DNA from: Amycolatopsis acididurans
GTDB taxonomy: Bacteria > Actinomycetota > Actinomycetes > Mycobacteriales > Pseudonocardiaceae
Reading direction: 5' to 3'
DNA length: 64,000 bases
NCBI RefSeq assembly: GCF_012328925.1
Contig: NZ_JAAXLS010000015.1
Location: forward strand, 62,001-126,000
Every line of letters begins with the position of its first letter. Position 1 is the stretch's first letter. The position numbers and the translations under genes are program-made. The notes below the pieces were generated by a model. That model saw nothing but the letters and a program-made list of their open reading frames with translations, searched no databases and was not told the origin of the DNA. This document shows positions 1 through 8,942 of this stretch, piece by piece.

Positions 1-190
1 CGTGATGTATGCGCTCGACGGGCCCGACCGGATCATCCAGATCTGGCCGTTCCAGAGCCTCGACGAACGGGTCGCTCTTCGCAGGGATCTCTACGGTTCG
101 GGTTTGTGGCCGCCTCCCGGCGCCCCTGAGCAGATCCTCGACGCGACCTCGATCATCGCGTGGCCCGCCGGGTTCTCCCCGCTCACCTGA
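1..190 (+). CDS. NIPSNAP-family protein, C-terminal end (partial)
   Basis: Only the last 60 or so codons are in the window; the gene starts before base 1 and stops at TGA 188-190. The readable tail has the pattern of small NIPSNAP ferredoxin-like-fold proteins: IIQIWPF, then a DER-containing helix, then WPPP, and an ending close to FSPL. Members of the family are about 100-220 residues and often sit beside acyl-CoA or aromatic catabolic genes, but their biochemical role is poorly defined. It is convergent with the CoA-transferase gene that ends at 255. The family call rests on this short C-terminal pattern only. Confidence 0.6.
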   Translation, partial: VMYALDGPDRIIQIWPFQSLDERVALRRDLYGSGLWPPPGAPEQILDATSIIAWPAGFSPLT

Positions 191-254
191 GCGCTCGCCG
201 GTGGTGCCACGGCGGCGGCGGGCCTTCGCACTCCGCGTCCGGCATGGCCGGCGG

Positions 255-1403
255 TCACGATGGGACGTCCTGGCCGAACTCGGCGCGCAGGGTGGCGTTG
301 TGTTCGCCCAGCGCGGGCACCGGACGCATGAGTGCTTCTCTGCCTTCGACCTCGACCGGCGGCAACAGGGCGCGCATCGAACCGCCAGGGGTTTCGACCG
401 CGCGCCAGCGGTCGCGCGCCTCCAGCTGGGGGTGCTCGGTGAACTCGGCCGGAGTGCGCAGGGTCGCGTTGGCGATCCCGGCGTCGTCGAGGAGCTCGAT
501 CGCCTTGCCGGCGGTGAGTGCGGCGAACACCGACTCGATCACCGCGGTCAGCTCGGCGTCGTGCGCGACCCTGTCCACATTGGATGCGAAGCGCGCGTCG
601 TCCACCAGTTCGGGCCGTCTGAGCACGGTGCGGCACAGCGTGGCCCATTCGCGGTTGTTCTGCACGCCGAGGAACACCGTCCCGTCGCCGGTGCGGTACG
701 GCCCGTAGGGCGAGATCGAGGGATGTTTCGCGCCGGTGCGTCGCGCGGGTTTCCCGCTGTAGCGCGAGAAGTAGGCGGGCTGGCTCATCCATTCGCCGAG
801 CGCGTCGAGCATCGCGACGCTCAGCGTGGCGCCCCGCCCGGTGCGTTCCCGTTCATAGAGCGCGGTCAGGATGCCGCTGTAGGCGTACATCCCGGTGGCG
901 ATGTCGGCGATCGAGAACCCTGCCTTCGCGGGCGACTCCGGCGTGCCGGTGCCCATGACCAGGCCGGCTTCGCACTGCACCAGCAGGTCGTAGGCCTTCT
1001 TCGAGCGGTACGGGCCGTCCGCACCGTAGCCCGACACCGAGCAGTGGATCAGCTCCGGCCGCGCCGCGCGCAGCGTCGCGGCGCCGAGGCCGAGGCGGTC
1101 GGCCGCGCCCGGCGCGAGGTTCTGCACGAAGACGTCCGCGTGTTCGAGGATGGCGTCGAGCAACGCGCGGTCGCCGGAGTTCTTCACGTCGAGCTCGACG
1201 CTTTCCTTGCCGCGGTTGAGCCACACGAAGTAGCTCGACTGCCCGTGCACGGTGTGGTCGTAGCCGCGGGCGAAATCGCCGGCGTCGCGGCGCTCGACCT
1301 TGATGACACGGGCACCGAGGTCGGCGAGCTGGCGGGTGGCGAACGGCGCCGCCACCGCCTGTTCGAGCGAGACGACGGTGATGCCCTCGAGTGGATGAGA
1401 CAT
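255..1403 (-). CDS. CaiB/BaiF family (class III) CoA-transferase
   Basis: This 382-residue protein probably moves CoA from one acyl-CoA to a free carboxylic acid, activating a substrate for the dehydrogenase encoded just upstream. It starts with the family pattern (GITVVSLEQAVAAPFATR, then LADLGARVIKVE). The likely catalytic aspartate that forms the acyl anhydride lies in FSIADIATGM near residue 165. Its length fits the usual 380-410 residues. It follows the acyl-CoA dehydrogenase gene with a 9-nt gap and must be co-transcribed with it. It resembles the actinobacterial group that includes possible succinyl-CoA:dicarboxylate transferases; the substrate is not visible. No AT-rich operator of the type found after 12.9 kb precedes this operon. 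Confidence 0.85.
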   Translation of the reverse strand: MSHPLEGITVVSLEQAVAAPFATRQLADLGARVIKVERRDAGDFARGYDHTVHGQSSYFVWLNRGKESVELDVKNSGDRALLDAILEHADVFVQNLAPGAADRLGLGAATLRAARPELIHCSVSGYGADGPYRSKKAYDLLVQCEAGLVMGTGTPESPAKAGFSIADIATGMYAYSGILTALYERERTGRGATLSVAMLDALGEWMSQPAYFSRYSGKPARRTGAKHPSISPYGPYRTGDGTVFLGVQNNREWATLCRTVLRRPELVDDARFASNVDRVAHDAELTAVIESVFAALTAGKAIELLDDAGIANATLRTPAEFTEHPQLEARDRWRAVETPGGSMRALLPPVEVEGREALMRPVPALGEHNATLRAEFGQDVPS

Positions 1404-1412
1404 CGCCGCCCC

Positions 1413-2564
1413 TCAGATCTTGTGGCGCTTGACGAGTGCGCGGGCGATCACGTTGCGCTGGATCTCGTTGGTGCCCTCACCGACGATCATCAGTGGCGCG
1501 TCCCGGAAATAGCGTTCGACGTCGAACTCGGTGGAGTAGCCGTAGCCGCCGTGGATGCGGACCGCGTCGAGCGCGACCTCCATCGCCGTCTCCGACGCGA
1601 ACAGCTTCGCCATCCCCGCCTCCAGATCCGCGCGCTCGCCGGAGTCGTACTTGCGGGCAGCGAAGAGCACCAGCTGGCGGGCGGCTTCGAGCTTCGTGGC
1701 CATGTCCGCCAGGTAGTTGCCGATCGACTGGTGCTGCCAGATCGGCTGCCCGAAACTTTCGCGTTCCTGGGCGTAGCGCAACGCGTCCTCCAGCGCCGCA
1801 CGGCCCACACCGAGTGCGCGGCATGCGACCTGGATGCGGCCGATCTCCAGACCCCGCATCATCTGCGCGAACCCGCGGCCCTCCTCGTCGCCGAGCAGCG
1901 CGGTCGCCGGCACCTGGAAATCGACGAAGGACAGCTCGCAGCTTTCGACGCCCTTGTAGCCCAGCTTCGGCAGGTCGCGCGACACCGAGAAGCCGGGGCC
2001 CTTCTCGACCAGCAGGATCGATACACCCCTGTGCGGGGGTGCGGCCTTCGGGTCCGTTTTGCACAGCAACGCCACCAGCTGCGAACGGCGGGCGTTGGTG
2101 ATCCACGTCTTCGACCCGTTCACCACGTAGCGGTCACCGTCGCGGCGGGCGGTCGTGCGCATGGCCTGCAGGTCGGATCCACCGCCGGGCTCGGTCAGCG
2201 CCATCGTCGCGCGGATCTCGCCGGTGGCCATCCGCGGCAGGTACTTGTCCTGCTGTTCCTTCGTGCCGAAGGCGACGAGCAGTTTCGCGACGACGGTGTG
2301 CCCGCCCATCGCGCCGGCCAGGCTCATCCAGCCCCGCGCCAGCTCCTCGGTGACCGCCGCGTAGCACTGGGCGGACACCGCCGTCTCGCCCCACGGCTGC
2401 GGGACGGCGAGCCCGAAGATCCCCATCTCCTTCATCTGCTCGATGAGCTTGTCCGGATAGGTGTTGGTGTGGTCCAGCGCCTGCGCGACCGGTTTGACCT
2501 CCCGATCGACGAACTCGCCCACCAGCGAGACGATCGCGTTTTCCTCTTCGGTGAGCCCGTCCAT
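1413..2564 (-). CDS. Acyl-CoA dehydrogenase
   Basis: A 383-residue FAD enzyme of the acyl-CoA dehydrogenase family, which introduces an alpha,beta double bond into an acyl-CoA and passes electrons to ETF. Seen: ALTEPGGGSDLQ around residue 130 (FAD/substrate-binding middle domain), KTWITNA near 155, and the C-terminal GEGTNEIQRNV stretch carrying the canonical catalytic glutamate. It is the first gene of a two-gene operon with the CoA-transferase ending at 255 and is divergent from the LysR gene at 2663, its probable regulator. Pairing with a CaiB enzyme suggests dehydrogenation of a CoA-activated short-chain or dicarboxylic acid; the exact substrate is an open question. Confidence 0.9.
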   Translation of the reverse strand: MDGLTEEENAIVSLVGEFVDREVKPVAQALDHTNTYPDKLIEQMKEMGIFGLAVPQPWGETAVSAQCYAAVTEELARGWMSLAGAMGGHTVVAKLLVAFGTKEQQDKYLPRMATGEIRATMALTEPGGGSDLQAMRTTARRDGDRYVVNGSKTWITNARRSQLVALLCKTDPKAAPPHRGVSILLVEKGPGFSVSRDLPKLGYKGVESCELSFVDFQVPATALLGDEEGRGFAQMMRGLEIGRIQVACRALGVGRAALEDALRYAQERESFGQPIWQHQSIGNYLADMATKLEAARQLVLFAARKYDSGERADLEAGMAKLFASETAMEVALDAVRIHGGYGYSTEFDVERYFRDAPLMIVGEGTNEIQRNVIARALVKRHKI

Positions 2565-2662
2565 GCTTCGTCCTCCACTTCACGAAATCGGTACTGCCAT
2601 CATGGATCACAATGATCTAACGTGAGAAATACCTTTTCGTCATGGCGATATGCGGGAGCGCG
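2565..2662. promoter_or_regulatory. Divergent promoter region between LysR gene and CoA-transferase operon
   Basis: About 100 bases separate the dehydrogenase start from the LysR start. It contains an imperfect dyad with GATC half-sites (GGATCACAATGATCT, 2602-2616), a plausible LysR-type binding site because regulators of this family usually bind the shared intergenic region of a divergent target. No TATATA-type box occurs here. The site assignment is inference. Confidence 0.35.
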
Positions 2663-3589
2663 ATGGACCTCAAACAGCTGAAGGCACTCGTGACCGTCGC
2701 CGAGGTGGGCAGCGTGACCAGGGCAGCGGAGCTGCTCCACCTCGTCCAGCCGGCGGTGACCCGGCAGATCCGGGCTCTGGAGGACGAACTCGGCGTCGCG
2801 TTGTTCGAGCGCACCCGCACCGGAATGCGGGCCACGGAGGCCGGGACGTCGCTCGCCGAGCGTGCGCGGCGTGCGCTCACGGAGCTGGAGCGCGCCCGCG
2901 CGGAGCTCGCCCCGGCTCCCGGGGTGGTGACGGGCATCGTGACGCTGGGACTGCTGGAGAGCTCGGCCGATCTCCTCGCCGAGCCGCTCGTCGCCCGGCT
3001 TGCCCGCGACTACCCGGAGATCGAGCTGCGGCTGCAGACGGCCTACTCCGGGTACCTGCAACGGTGGCTCGACGAGGGCGACCTCGACCTCAGCCTGCTG
3101 TACAACCTGACCAGCTCGCCCTCGCTCAACGTGACACCGCTGGTCCGCGAACGGCTCTGGATCGCCGCGCCGCCGGACGAGGATCTGCGCCAGGACGCAC
3201 CGATCCCGTTCGCCGGACTCGCCGGGCGGCAGCTCGTCCTGCCCGCGACGGGGCACGGCCTGCGCATCCTCATCGACGCGGGCGCGCGGCAGGCCGGTGT
3301 CCCGCTGCACAGCACCGTGAACACCAACTCGATGGCACTACAGAAGAAACTCGCGCGGGCCGGGCACGGCTGGACGATCCTGCCTGCGGTGGGCCTCGTC
3401 GACGAGATCGCCGCCGGGACGCTGTGCGTCGCGCCGCTGGGCGAGCCCGAGGTGTGGCGGTCGGTAGTGCTGGCGATGCCACGCACCGGGCGCGTCCCGG
3501 CCGCGGTCGACGTGGTCGCGCGCGAGCTGAACCGTCAGGTGCGCGTCGCCGTCGCCGCGAACCGCTGGCCCTCAGCCGAACTGTTGTGA
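2663..3589 (+). CDS. LysR-family transcriptional regulator
   Basis: A 308-residue LysR regulator. The N-terminal winged helix-turn-helix reads MDLKQLKALVTVAEVGS followed by TRAAELLHLVQPAVTRQI; the rest is the two-lobed effector-binding domain with no obvious defect. I chose the ATG at 2663 because LysR proteins begin directly with the M(D/E)LxQL motif; an in-frame ATG at 2642 would add seven residues. The gene is divergent from the acyl-CoA dehydrogenase/CoA-transferase operon, the classic position for a LysR activator of that operon. The effector is unknown but is probably the substrate or a CoA intermediate of that pathway. An IS110 remnant begins about 50 bases after its stop. Confidence 0.9.
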   Translation: MDLKQLKALVTVAEVGSVTRAAELLHLVQPAVTRQIRALEDELGVALFERTRTGMRATEAGTSLAERARRALTELERARAELAPAPGVVTGIVTLGLLESSADLLAEPLVARLARDYPEIELRLQTAYSGYLQRWLDEGDLDLSLLYNLTSSPSLNVTPLVRERLWIAAPPDEDLRQDAPIPFAGLAGRQLVLPATGHGLRILIDAGARQAGVPLHSTVNTNSMALQKKLARAGHGWTILPAVGLVDEIAAGTLCVAPLGEPEVWRSVVLAMPRTGRVPAAVDVVARELNRQVRVAVAANRWPSAELL

Positions 3590-3636
3590 GTCAAGACCGT
3601 TGTTCCCTTGGCGTTGCGGGGGTCCCTATGTGGTTG

Positions 3637-4574
3637 TCAAGCCGCTGCGGGCGTCGGAACACGGTCGGGATGCCGGTAGTAGGTCTTGTTGCGGAGCATG
3701 GCGTAGATGACGTCGCAGCGTCGTCGGGCCAGGCGGATCAGCGCGGCGTTGTGCTTCTTGCCTTCGGCCCTCTTGTGGTCGTAGTAGGACCTGCTGGTGG
3801 GGTCGGCCAGGGCAGCGAACGCGGCGAGGAAGAAGGCGCGTTTGAGCTTGCGGTTACCGGTGCGGGCAGGGTGCTCACCCTTGATCGACGAGCCGGAGGC
3901 GCGGGTGACCGGGGCGATGCCGGCGTAGGCAGCGAGGCACACCGAGGACGCGAAGGCCGAGGCGTCGCCGATCTCCAGCAGGATGCGGGCGGCGGTCCTG
4001 ACGCCGATGCCGGGCATCGAGGTCAGGACCCCGGCGAGAGGGTGCGCATGGAGTATCTCCTCGACTTCGATGGCGACGTGTTTGCGTTGCGCGAGAACGG
4101 TCTTCAGGCTGTCGGCCAGCCGAGGCAGCACGGAGTCGGCTGCGCCCGTGCCCGGCACGGTCACCGTTTGTTCGTCGAGCGCAGCGAGGATCGCGGTGGC
4201 CAGCTTTGCGGATTCCGGCCGGCCCGCCGCAGCGGGAGAGGATTTCCAGCACGGCTGGGTGGCTGATCCGGGGGCAGATGGCGCGTTGCAAGCCGGGGTG
4301 AATGCCGGTGAGCAGGCCGCGGATGCGGTTGGCGATCCGAGTTGCCTCGCGGGCCAGGTCGTCGTCGAATCCGACCAGCACGTCGAGCTCGGCCAGTGCC
4401 TCATCGTCGACATCGACCGGGCGCAGGGTATGCGGCAGCGAGCGGGCGGCGATGATGAACGCATCCCGGGTGGCGGTTTTCGCGCGACCTGGATGGAGAT
4501 CGGCGATACGGCGCATCGCCAGACCTGGCAGGTAGGCCACCTGGTGGCCAGCCGTACACGATGACGCGGAGGCC
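3637..4574 (-). pseudogene. IS110-family transposase, truncated and frameshifted
   Basis: The C-terminal half is intact in one frame (3637 to about 4215): SMPGIGVRTAARILLEIGD, SVCLAAYAGIAPVTRASG and RNKTYYRHPD, typical of the IS116/IS110/IS902 C-terminal domain. The middle part lies in a second frame (about 4230-4560): VAYLPGLAMRRIADLHPG and KTATRDAFIIAARSLP. The reading frame changes near 4210-4240, probably with a small deletion. The first 60-80 residues with the initial DEDD aspartate are missing: homology stops just before the CTAG that borders the IS1182-like element at 4575. It cannot make an active transposase and marks an older insertion. Confidence 0.85.
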
Positions 4575-4578
4575 CTAG
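4575..4578. repeat. CTAG target site, left flank of IS1182-like element
   Basis: CTAG lies directly outside the left terminal repeat; the right terminal repeat is followed by CTA at 6409-6411, whose final G is found beyond the nested IS5 element at 7455. It is best explained as a 4-bp palindromic target duplication. Confidence 0.6.
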
Positions 4579-6408
4579 ATGGCTGGTGTTTTAGGTTGTG
4601 AAGGATTTGGGTGTGTTGGTCATCCTGGTCGGGTGACCGGCTCGGCAGGATGACTGCCGTGGCCCTGGGACGCACACCTCGTCAGACCGGCTTGCTGCGC
4701 TCGACCGTGGACTACTGCGATGGCCGGGTCGCGCCGGATTCGATCTATGGGATCTTGCACCGGGAGTGTTTCGCGTTGTTCTCGGATGGGATGTTTGCGG
4801 ACCTGTTCACCGATATCGGGCGTCGGTCGGTGCCGCCGATGATCGTGGCCGTGGTCATGGTGCTGCAACGGATTGAGGGCTTGTCGGATCGGGAAGCCGT
4901 GGACCGGTTCGCGTTTGATGCCCGGTGGAAGTACGCCGCCGGGGGTTTGGATTTCGACTATCCGGGGTTCGTGCACACCGTGCTGGTGGACATGCGCGCG
5001 AGGCTGGCTCGTTCGGATCGGCCGGACCGGATCTTTCAGGTCGTGCTGGATGTGGCGCACCAGGCGGGGTTGGTGGGGCGGCGGCGGGTGCTGGATTCCA
5101 CGCCGATCTACGACGCGGTCGCCACGATGGACACCATGACCCTGATCCGCTCGGCGATCCGGGGTCTGCTCGCGGCCACCGACACCGGTCTGACCGGCGA
5201 GCTGCGCGCCGCGATCACCAGTGGGGATGACTACTCCAGCACCGCGAAACCGCAGATCGACTGGGACGACGCGGCCGCCCGGGAGGCATTGATCGACTCT
5301 CGGGCACGGGACGGGTTCGCGATCCTGGCGCTGGTGGAAGGCCGCCGCCTGGATGCCGGCGTGGATCAGGCCGCGAGGTTGCTGGCCACCGTGTTGGGCC
5401 AAGACCTCATCGACGACAACGGCGTGTTCCGCATCGCTCGCAAGGTGGCGGTGGATCGGGTCATCTCCACCGTTGATACCCAGACGCGCCATGGGCACAA
5501 GACCAACGCACGCAGCTTCGATGGCTACAAGGGGCACCTGGCCGCTGATCCCGACTCCGAGATCATCACTGCCACGACGGTGACACCTGGCAACACTGGT
5601 GACGCCGAGGTTGCCGAAAGACTTTTGGCTGACGTACTCCCACCCGAACCCGAACCCGAACCCGAAGATCGGCCTGCGGTCTACGGGGATGCCGCTTATG
5701 GCGCTGGGGATCTGTTGGCTCGACTGGACAATGCTAGCGTCTACAATGGACTAAAGGTGCAGCCGCCGGCGCGGGTGAAGGGCCATTACGGCAAGGACAG
5801 CTTCACCATTGATCTGGATGCTCAGACCGTGACCTGCCCGGCCGGGATCACCACGGGCATCCGCGCTCACGGTGGCCGCCACGCCGGGACCGCCGAGTTC
5901 GGTGCCGCGTGCGCGGACTGCCGGCTGCGCGGTGAATGCACCACCGCGGCAGCCGGTCGCACCATCAGCATCAGCCCGCACGAGGTGCACCTGGCCGCGG
6001 GGCGAGCCCGGCAGGCTGATCCGGTCTGGAAGGCCGATTACCGGGCCACCCGCCCGAAGGTGGAACGCAAGATCGGGCACCTGATGCGGCAGCGTCACGG
6101 CGGTCGACGCGCACGGGTTCGCGGACTGGTGAACGTGGCCGCCGACTTCTCATTGTTGGCAGCCGCAGTCAACCTCGCCCGGATGGGCAGGCTTGGGATC
6201 ACCTCTGCCGGGAGCGGATGGGTCACGGCGGCCTGAGTACCCGACTCTGCCCATTCCGGGTTCACGGTCGGCTCTGACAGGCCCTGCTCGGCGCGTGACC
6301 GACCCATCAGCTCGCGACACTACGCTCACGACCACAGATGACGTGACCTATTCCGCCTGACATATCGCCACGTCAGCACCCCTCACGACCCCGTTCGACA
6401 CCAGCCAC
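4579..6408 (+). mobile_element. IS1182-like insertion sequence
   Basis: The element is bounded by short inverted repeats: ATGGCTGGTGT at 4579-4589 and ACACCAGCCAC at 6398-6408 (10 of 11 match), with CTAG outside both ends. It contains one transposase gene (4650-6236) and about 170 non-coding bases after it. It abuts the broken IS110 gene on the left; on the right the CTAG was used by the next element (6412-7452). Coordinates of the ends come from the repeat match. Confidence 0.7.
4650..6236 (+). CDS. IS1182-family transposase
   Basis: A 528-residue DDE transposase, full length for the family. The N-terminal domain (about residues 20-100) has the IS1182/DUF772 pattern with FADLFTDIGRRSVPP and LQRIEGLSDREAVDRF. 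The acidic residues are visible: Asp in VLDSTPIYDAV, Asp in VYGDAAYGAGD and a late Glu in VERKIGHLMRQRHGGRRAR. A cysteine cluster (CPAG, then CADCRLRGEC) precedes the C-terminal part. I chose ATG 4650 because family members begin shortly before the RTPRQTGLL-like segment; an upstream in-frame start at 4611 is weaker. A tandem CCCGAA run at about 5643-5666 encodes a Pro-Glu linker. The gene looks intact and possibly active. Confidence 0.9.
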   Translation: MTAVALGRTPRQTGLLRSTVDYCDGRVAPDSIYGILHRECFALFSDGMFADLFTDIGRRSVPPMIVAVVMVLQRIEGLSDREAVDRFAFDARWKYAAGGLDFDYPGFVHTVLVDMRARLARSDRPDRIFQVVLDVAHQAGLVGRRRVLDSTPIYDAVATMDTMTLIRSAIRGLLAATDTGLTGELRAAITSGDDYSSTAKPQIDWDDAAAREALIDSRARDGFAILALVEGRRLDAGVDQAARLLATVLGQDLIDDNGVFRIARKVAVDRVISTVDTQTRHGHKTNARSFDGYKGHLAADPDSEIITATTVTPGNTGDAEVAERLLADVLPPEPEPEPEDRPAVYGDAAYGAGDLLARLDNASVYNGLKVQPPARVKGHYGKDSFTIDLDAQTVTCPAGITTGIRAHGGRHAGTAEFGAACADCRLRGECTTAAAGRTISISPHEVHLAAGRARQADPVWKADYRATRPKVERKIGHLMRQRHGGRRARVRGLVNVAADFSLLAAAVNLARMGRLGITSAGSGWVTAA

Positions 6409-6420
6409 CTAGGGCCTGTC

Positions 6421-7308
6421 TCAAAGTCGTAGCCATTCGTTGATCGCCGCGATGTGGATGGTTGCTTCGTAGCGGAGGGCGAGCTTGTCGTATCTCGTGG
6501 CCACGGCGCGGTTGCGTTTGAGCCGGTTGATGCCGCACTCAACGGCGTGGCGCTGTTTGTAGATCTCCGGCTCGAACGTCGGTGGTCGGCCGCCGAGGTG
6601 TCCCTTGGCCTTGCGGTGGCGCACCTGGTCGACCTTTTCCGGGATCGTGCACCGAATACCGCGGCTGCGCAGGTAAGCGCGGTTGGCTCGCGAACCATAG
6701 GCCTTGTCCGCCAACACCCGGTCCGGCCGGGTCCGCGGCCGACCACGGCCCGGTCGGGCCACGCGAATACGACTCAAGACGACCTGAAACTGTGGCGAAT
6801 CCCCGCGTTGGCCCGCGGTGACCACCAGCGACAACGGTTTCTGCCCCTGCTCCGTGGCCAGATGCAGCTTGGTGGTCCACCCACCGCGCGATCGCCCCAG
6901 CGCGTGATCAGCCGGCTCCGGGTCCCCCACTCCGGCCGGAGGTTCTTTCTGAGCAGCCCCCTTTTGTGGCGCACCAGCCGCATGCTGGTGCGCACGGGCG
7001 ATGGTCGAGTCCACACTGACATCCCAGGTGATCAACTCCGCCGCGTCCGCACAGGCCTGCAACCGAGACAGCACCGCCGCCCAGATCCCGGCCCGTTGCC
7101 AGCGCCGGAACAACCCATACACCGCCTGCCACGAACCATAGGCTGGTGGGACGTCCCGCCAGGGTGTCCCGGCCCGCACCCGCCACCGGATCCCGTCGAT
7201 GAGCTGCCGTTTGCTCCACTGCGGCGGGCGACCCGGCTTCTTCCCGACAGGCAGCAGCGGCTCCAGGATCGCCCACTGTGCGTCGGTCAGGTCTGCCCGC
7301 CCCGCCAC
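6421..7308 (-). CDS. IS5-family transposase
   Basis: A 295-residue DDE transposase in a single intact frame. It begins with the usual DLTDAQWAILEPLLP start domain, followed by WRVRAGTPWRDVPPAYG. Catalytic residues: Asp in VSVDSTIARAHQHA (about residue 115), Asp in VLADKAYGSRANRAYL (about 205) and Glu in HAVECGINRLKRNRA (about 260). It nearly fills the element, with the stop 9 bases from the left end. No programmed frameshift is needed, unlike two-ORF IS5 relatives. It is likely functional. Confidence 0.92.
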   Translation of the reverse strand: MAGRADLTDAQWAILEPLLPVGKKPGRPPQWSKRQLIDGIRWRVRAGTPWRDVPPAYGSWQAVYGLFRRWQRAGIWAAVLSRLQACADAAELITWDVSVDSTIARAHQHAAGAPQKGAAQKEPPAGVGDPEPADHALGRSRGGWTTKLHLATEQGQKPLSLVVTAGQRGDSPQFQVVLSRIRVARPGRGRPRTRPDRVLADKAYGSRANRAYLRSRGIRCTIPEKVDQVRHRKAKGHLGGRPPTFEPEIYKQRHAVECGINRLKRNRAVATRYDKLALRYEATIHIAAINEWLRL

Positions 7309-7322
7309 CGCTACGCGGCCAC

Positions 7323-7377
7323 GAGGTCTCCGGTGTTCTTGATCGTCTTGGTCGATGATCGATCTACCGGAGACCTC
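7323..7377. repeat. Perfect 12-bp inverted repeat upstream of IS5 transposase
   Basis: GAGGTCTCCGGT (7323-7334) and ACCGGAGACCTC (7366-7377) form a perfect dyad with a 31-base spacer, between the transposase start and the right end of the IS5 element. It may fold in mRNA and limit read-through transcription into the transposase, or bind transposase as a subterminal site. The role is inference. Confidence 0.5.
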
Positions 7378-7534
7378 ACCTATTCGATCAACGACACGCC
7401 GACAACGACCTCACACAGCGACCTCAGCTGGTCAACACTTCGCGACACACCCTAGGCGCTGATTCCGCGTGAAATCATCTCGCGCTCCTCAACGCGGAGA
7501 TGCTCCGTCCGGGCAACCCGTTTCTTGGGCGCGA

Positions 7535-8311
7535 TCAGTCTCTTCCACCGAACGAGGGGACGCCCACGGTGTGACCACCGTCCACGGGGAGCACTGCGCC
7601 GGTGATGAAACTCGCGTCGTCCGAGAGCAGGAACGCGATGGCGGCGGCCACCTCGCGCGGTTCGCCTTCTCGTCCAATGGGGTGCGACGCGCGGATCCTC
7701 TCTACGTTGGCCGGATCAGCGAACATCGACGCGGTCATGGGCGTGCGGATCATGCCGGGCGCGACGACGTTGACGCGCACGTGCAGGTGGGCGAGTTCGA
7801 GGGCCATCGTCTGCGAGCTGCCGACGACCCCGAACTTCGAGGCGACGTAGCTGAGGCGATTCGGCACCGCACGAATTCCGGCCGCCGACGAGACATTCAC
7901 GATCGCCGCCGCCTCACCAACCTGCGTAACGGTCCGGACGAATGCCTGGCACATGTTGAGCGTCCCGGCAAGGTTCACCGCCAGGACCTTGTCCAGTTCC
8001 TCGGGGCGCAGATCCAGGATGTTGCCGACACCCCGGATGCCCGCGCTGTTGACGAGCCCGTACAACGTGCCGAAACGCTTACCAGCGGCGCCGATCAACT
8101 CGGTGGTCTGAGCGCGGTCGGCGACGTCGACCGCCACCGCGTGGAGCCTGTCCTTGTCTACGTGCTCGCCGAAGACCTCCTCGATGTCCGGCAGACGAAG
8201 GTCCGCGGCCACGACCGAGGCGCCTTCGCTGTGGAGCCTCTTCGCCGTAGCGGCTCCGATGCCGCTGGCAGCACCGGTGACGATAATCGCCTTGTCCTGA
8301 AATCTGGTCAT
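7535..8311 (-). CDS. SDR-family NAD(P)-dependent oxidoreductase
   Basis: A 258-residue classical short-chain dehydrogenase/reductase. Nucleotide-binding motif VTGAASGIGAATAKRL near residue 12, NSAG near 88, catalytic Ser in NVSSAAGI and YVASK near residue 155, and the usual ending VLPVDGGHTVG. The ATG at 8311 is preceded by a GAGGG ribosome-binding site; longer in-frame extensions are not family-like. It is the last gene of the ABC transporter operon, 68 bases after the cupin gene, so it probably oxidises the imported compound or an early metabolite. The substrate (a sugar alcohol or other secondary alcohol) is not defined by sequence. Confidence 0.88.
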   Translation of the reverse strand: MTRFQDKAIIVTGAASGIGAATAKRLHSEGASVVAADLRLPDIEEVFGEHVDKDRLHAVAVDVADRAQTTELIGAAGKRFGTLYGLVNSAGIRGVGNILDLRPEELDKVLAVNLAGTLNMCQAFVRTVTQVGEAAAIVNVSSAAGIRAVPNRLSYVASKFGVVGSSQTMALELAHLHVRVNVVAPGMIRTPMTASMFADPANVERIRASHPIGREGEPREVAAAIAFLLSDDASFITGAVLPVDGGHTVGVPSFGGRD

Positions 8312-8379
8312 CAGACCCTCGCCTGTCGATGGAAATGCTTGCATGGAGCCGGCCACGTCCGGACGGCATTGGAGACGGA

Positions 8380-8922
8380 CTAGCCGCGGACCGCGGTGAT
8401 CATCGTCGTAGCGAGCGTGCACGGGCGATCCGACCTGTTGCGCCACGCATGGCGCGTGCCCCGCTGTACAAGGGTGTCGCCGGCCCGCAGGAGGGTCTCA
8501 CCCTCCTCCAGCACCACCCAAATCTCGCCGTCGACCACAGTAACGACGTCGACCGTGTCGGTCCTGTGCATGCCGGGAATGGCGGCACTGCCGCCGGCAT
8601 TGCCCTGGTCCCCGTAGATCTGGTGCATGGCCGCCTGGTAGGCGGCGGCTCCCGCTCCGTCGACGTCTTCGTCCGGGGGGAATACCGCCAGCCTCACGCA
8701 CAGGCCGACGCGAGGTGGCACCAGCTGTGGCCCGTCGGTGTTCTCCTCATCGTCCACGCGGACGGGAAGTGCGCCGGTGGACCAGACGTCCATGATTACG
8801 CTACCGGTGGGACGTCGCACCCACCTCGGCGTTGCTCCGTCGGCGACGATGGTGGATCGCCCCTCGGCATTGAGGCCGGTGATGACCCGGCGAGCCAGCT
8901 TCGGCTCCGGCTCGGACGACAT
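8380..8922 (-). CDS. Cupin-domain protein
   Basis: A 180-residue single-domain cupin. The C-terminal half holds the conserved barrel: MHRTDTVDVVTVVDGEIW (motif 1 with metal-binding His), then LVQRGTRHAWRN (motif 2). The N-terminal half has a RWVRRPTGSVIMDVW segment and an acidic stretch. Cupins of this type may be small isomerases, dioxygenases or ligand sensors. It starts 20 bases after the permease stop and is followed by an SDR, so a role in handling the compound brought in by the transporter is likely. No specific reaction can be assigned. Confidence 0.8.
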   Translation of the reverse strand: MSSEPEPKLARRVITGLNAEGRSTIVADGATPRWVRRPTGSVIMDVWSTGALPVRVDDEENTDGPQLVPPRVGLCVRLAVFPPDEDVDGAGAAAYQAAMHQIYGDQGNAGGSAAIPGMHRTDTVDVVTVVDGEIWVVLEEGETLLRAGDTLVQRGTRHAWRNRSDRPCTLATTMITAVRG

Positions 8923-8942
8923 CCATGCTCCTTACTGCGCGA

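Larger units (their letters stand above)
6412..7452 (-). mobile_element. IS5-family insertion sequence
   Basis: A 1041-bp element with imperfect terminal inverted repeats: left GGGCCTGTCTCAAAGT (6412-6427), right end read inward GGGTGTGTCGCGAAGT (7452-7437), 12 of 16 identical. The dinucleotide TA flanks both ends (6410-6411 and 7453-7454), as expected for IS5 members that duplicate TA inside CTAG. It was inserted in the right CTAG flank of the IS1182-like element, so it is the younger insertion. Confidence 0.75.

Noticed and set aside
9..2615. 868-codon open frame on the plus strand opposite the CoA-transferase and dehydrogenase genes
   Set aside because: It is Arg/Gly/Ala-rich, has no domain, and mirrors the third-codon GC bias of the two real genes on the other strand.
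5643..5666. Tandem CCCGAA repeat
   Set aside because: It lies inside the IS1182 transposase frame and only encodes a Pro-Glu linker; it is not a regulatory or CRISPR-like repeat.
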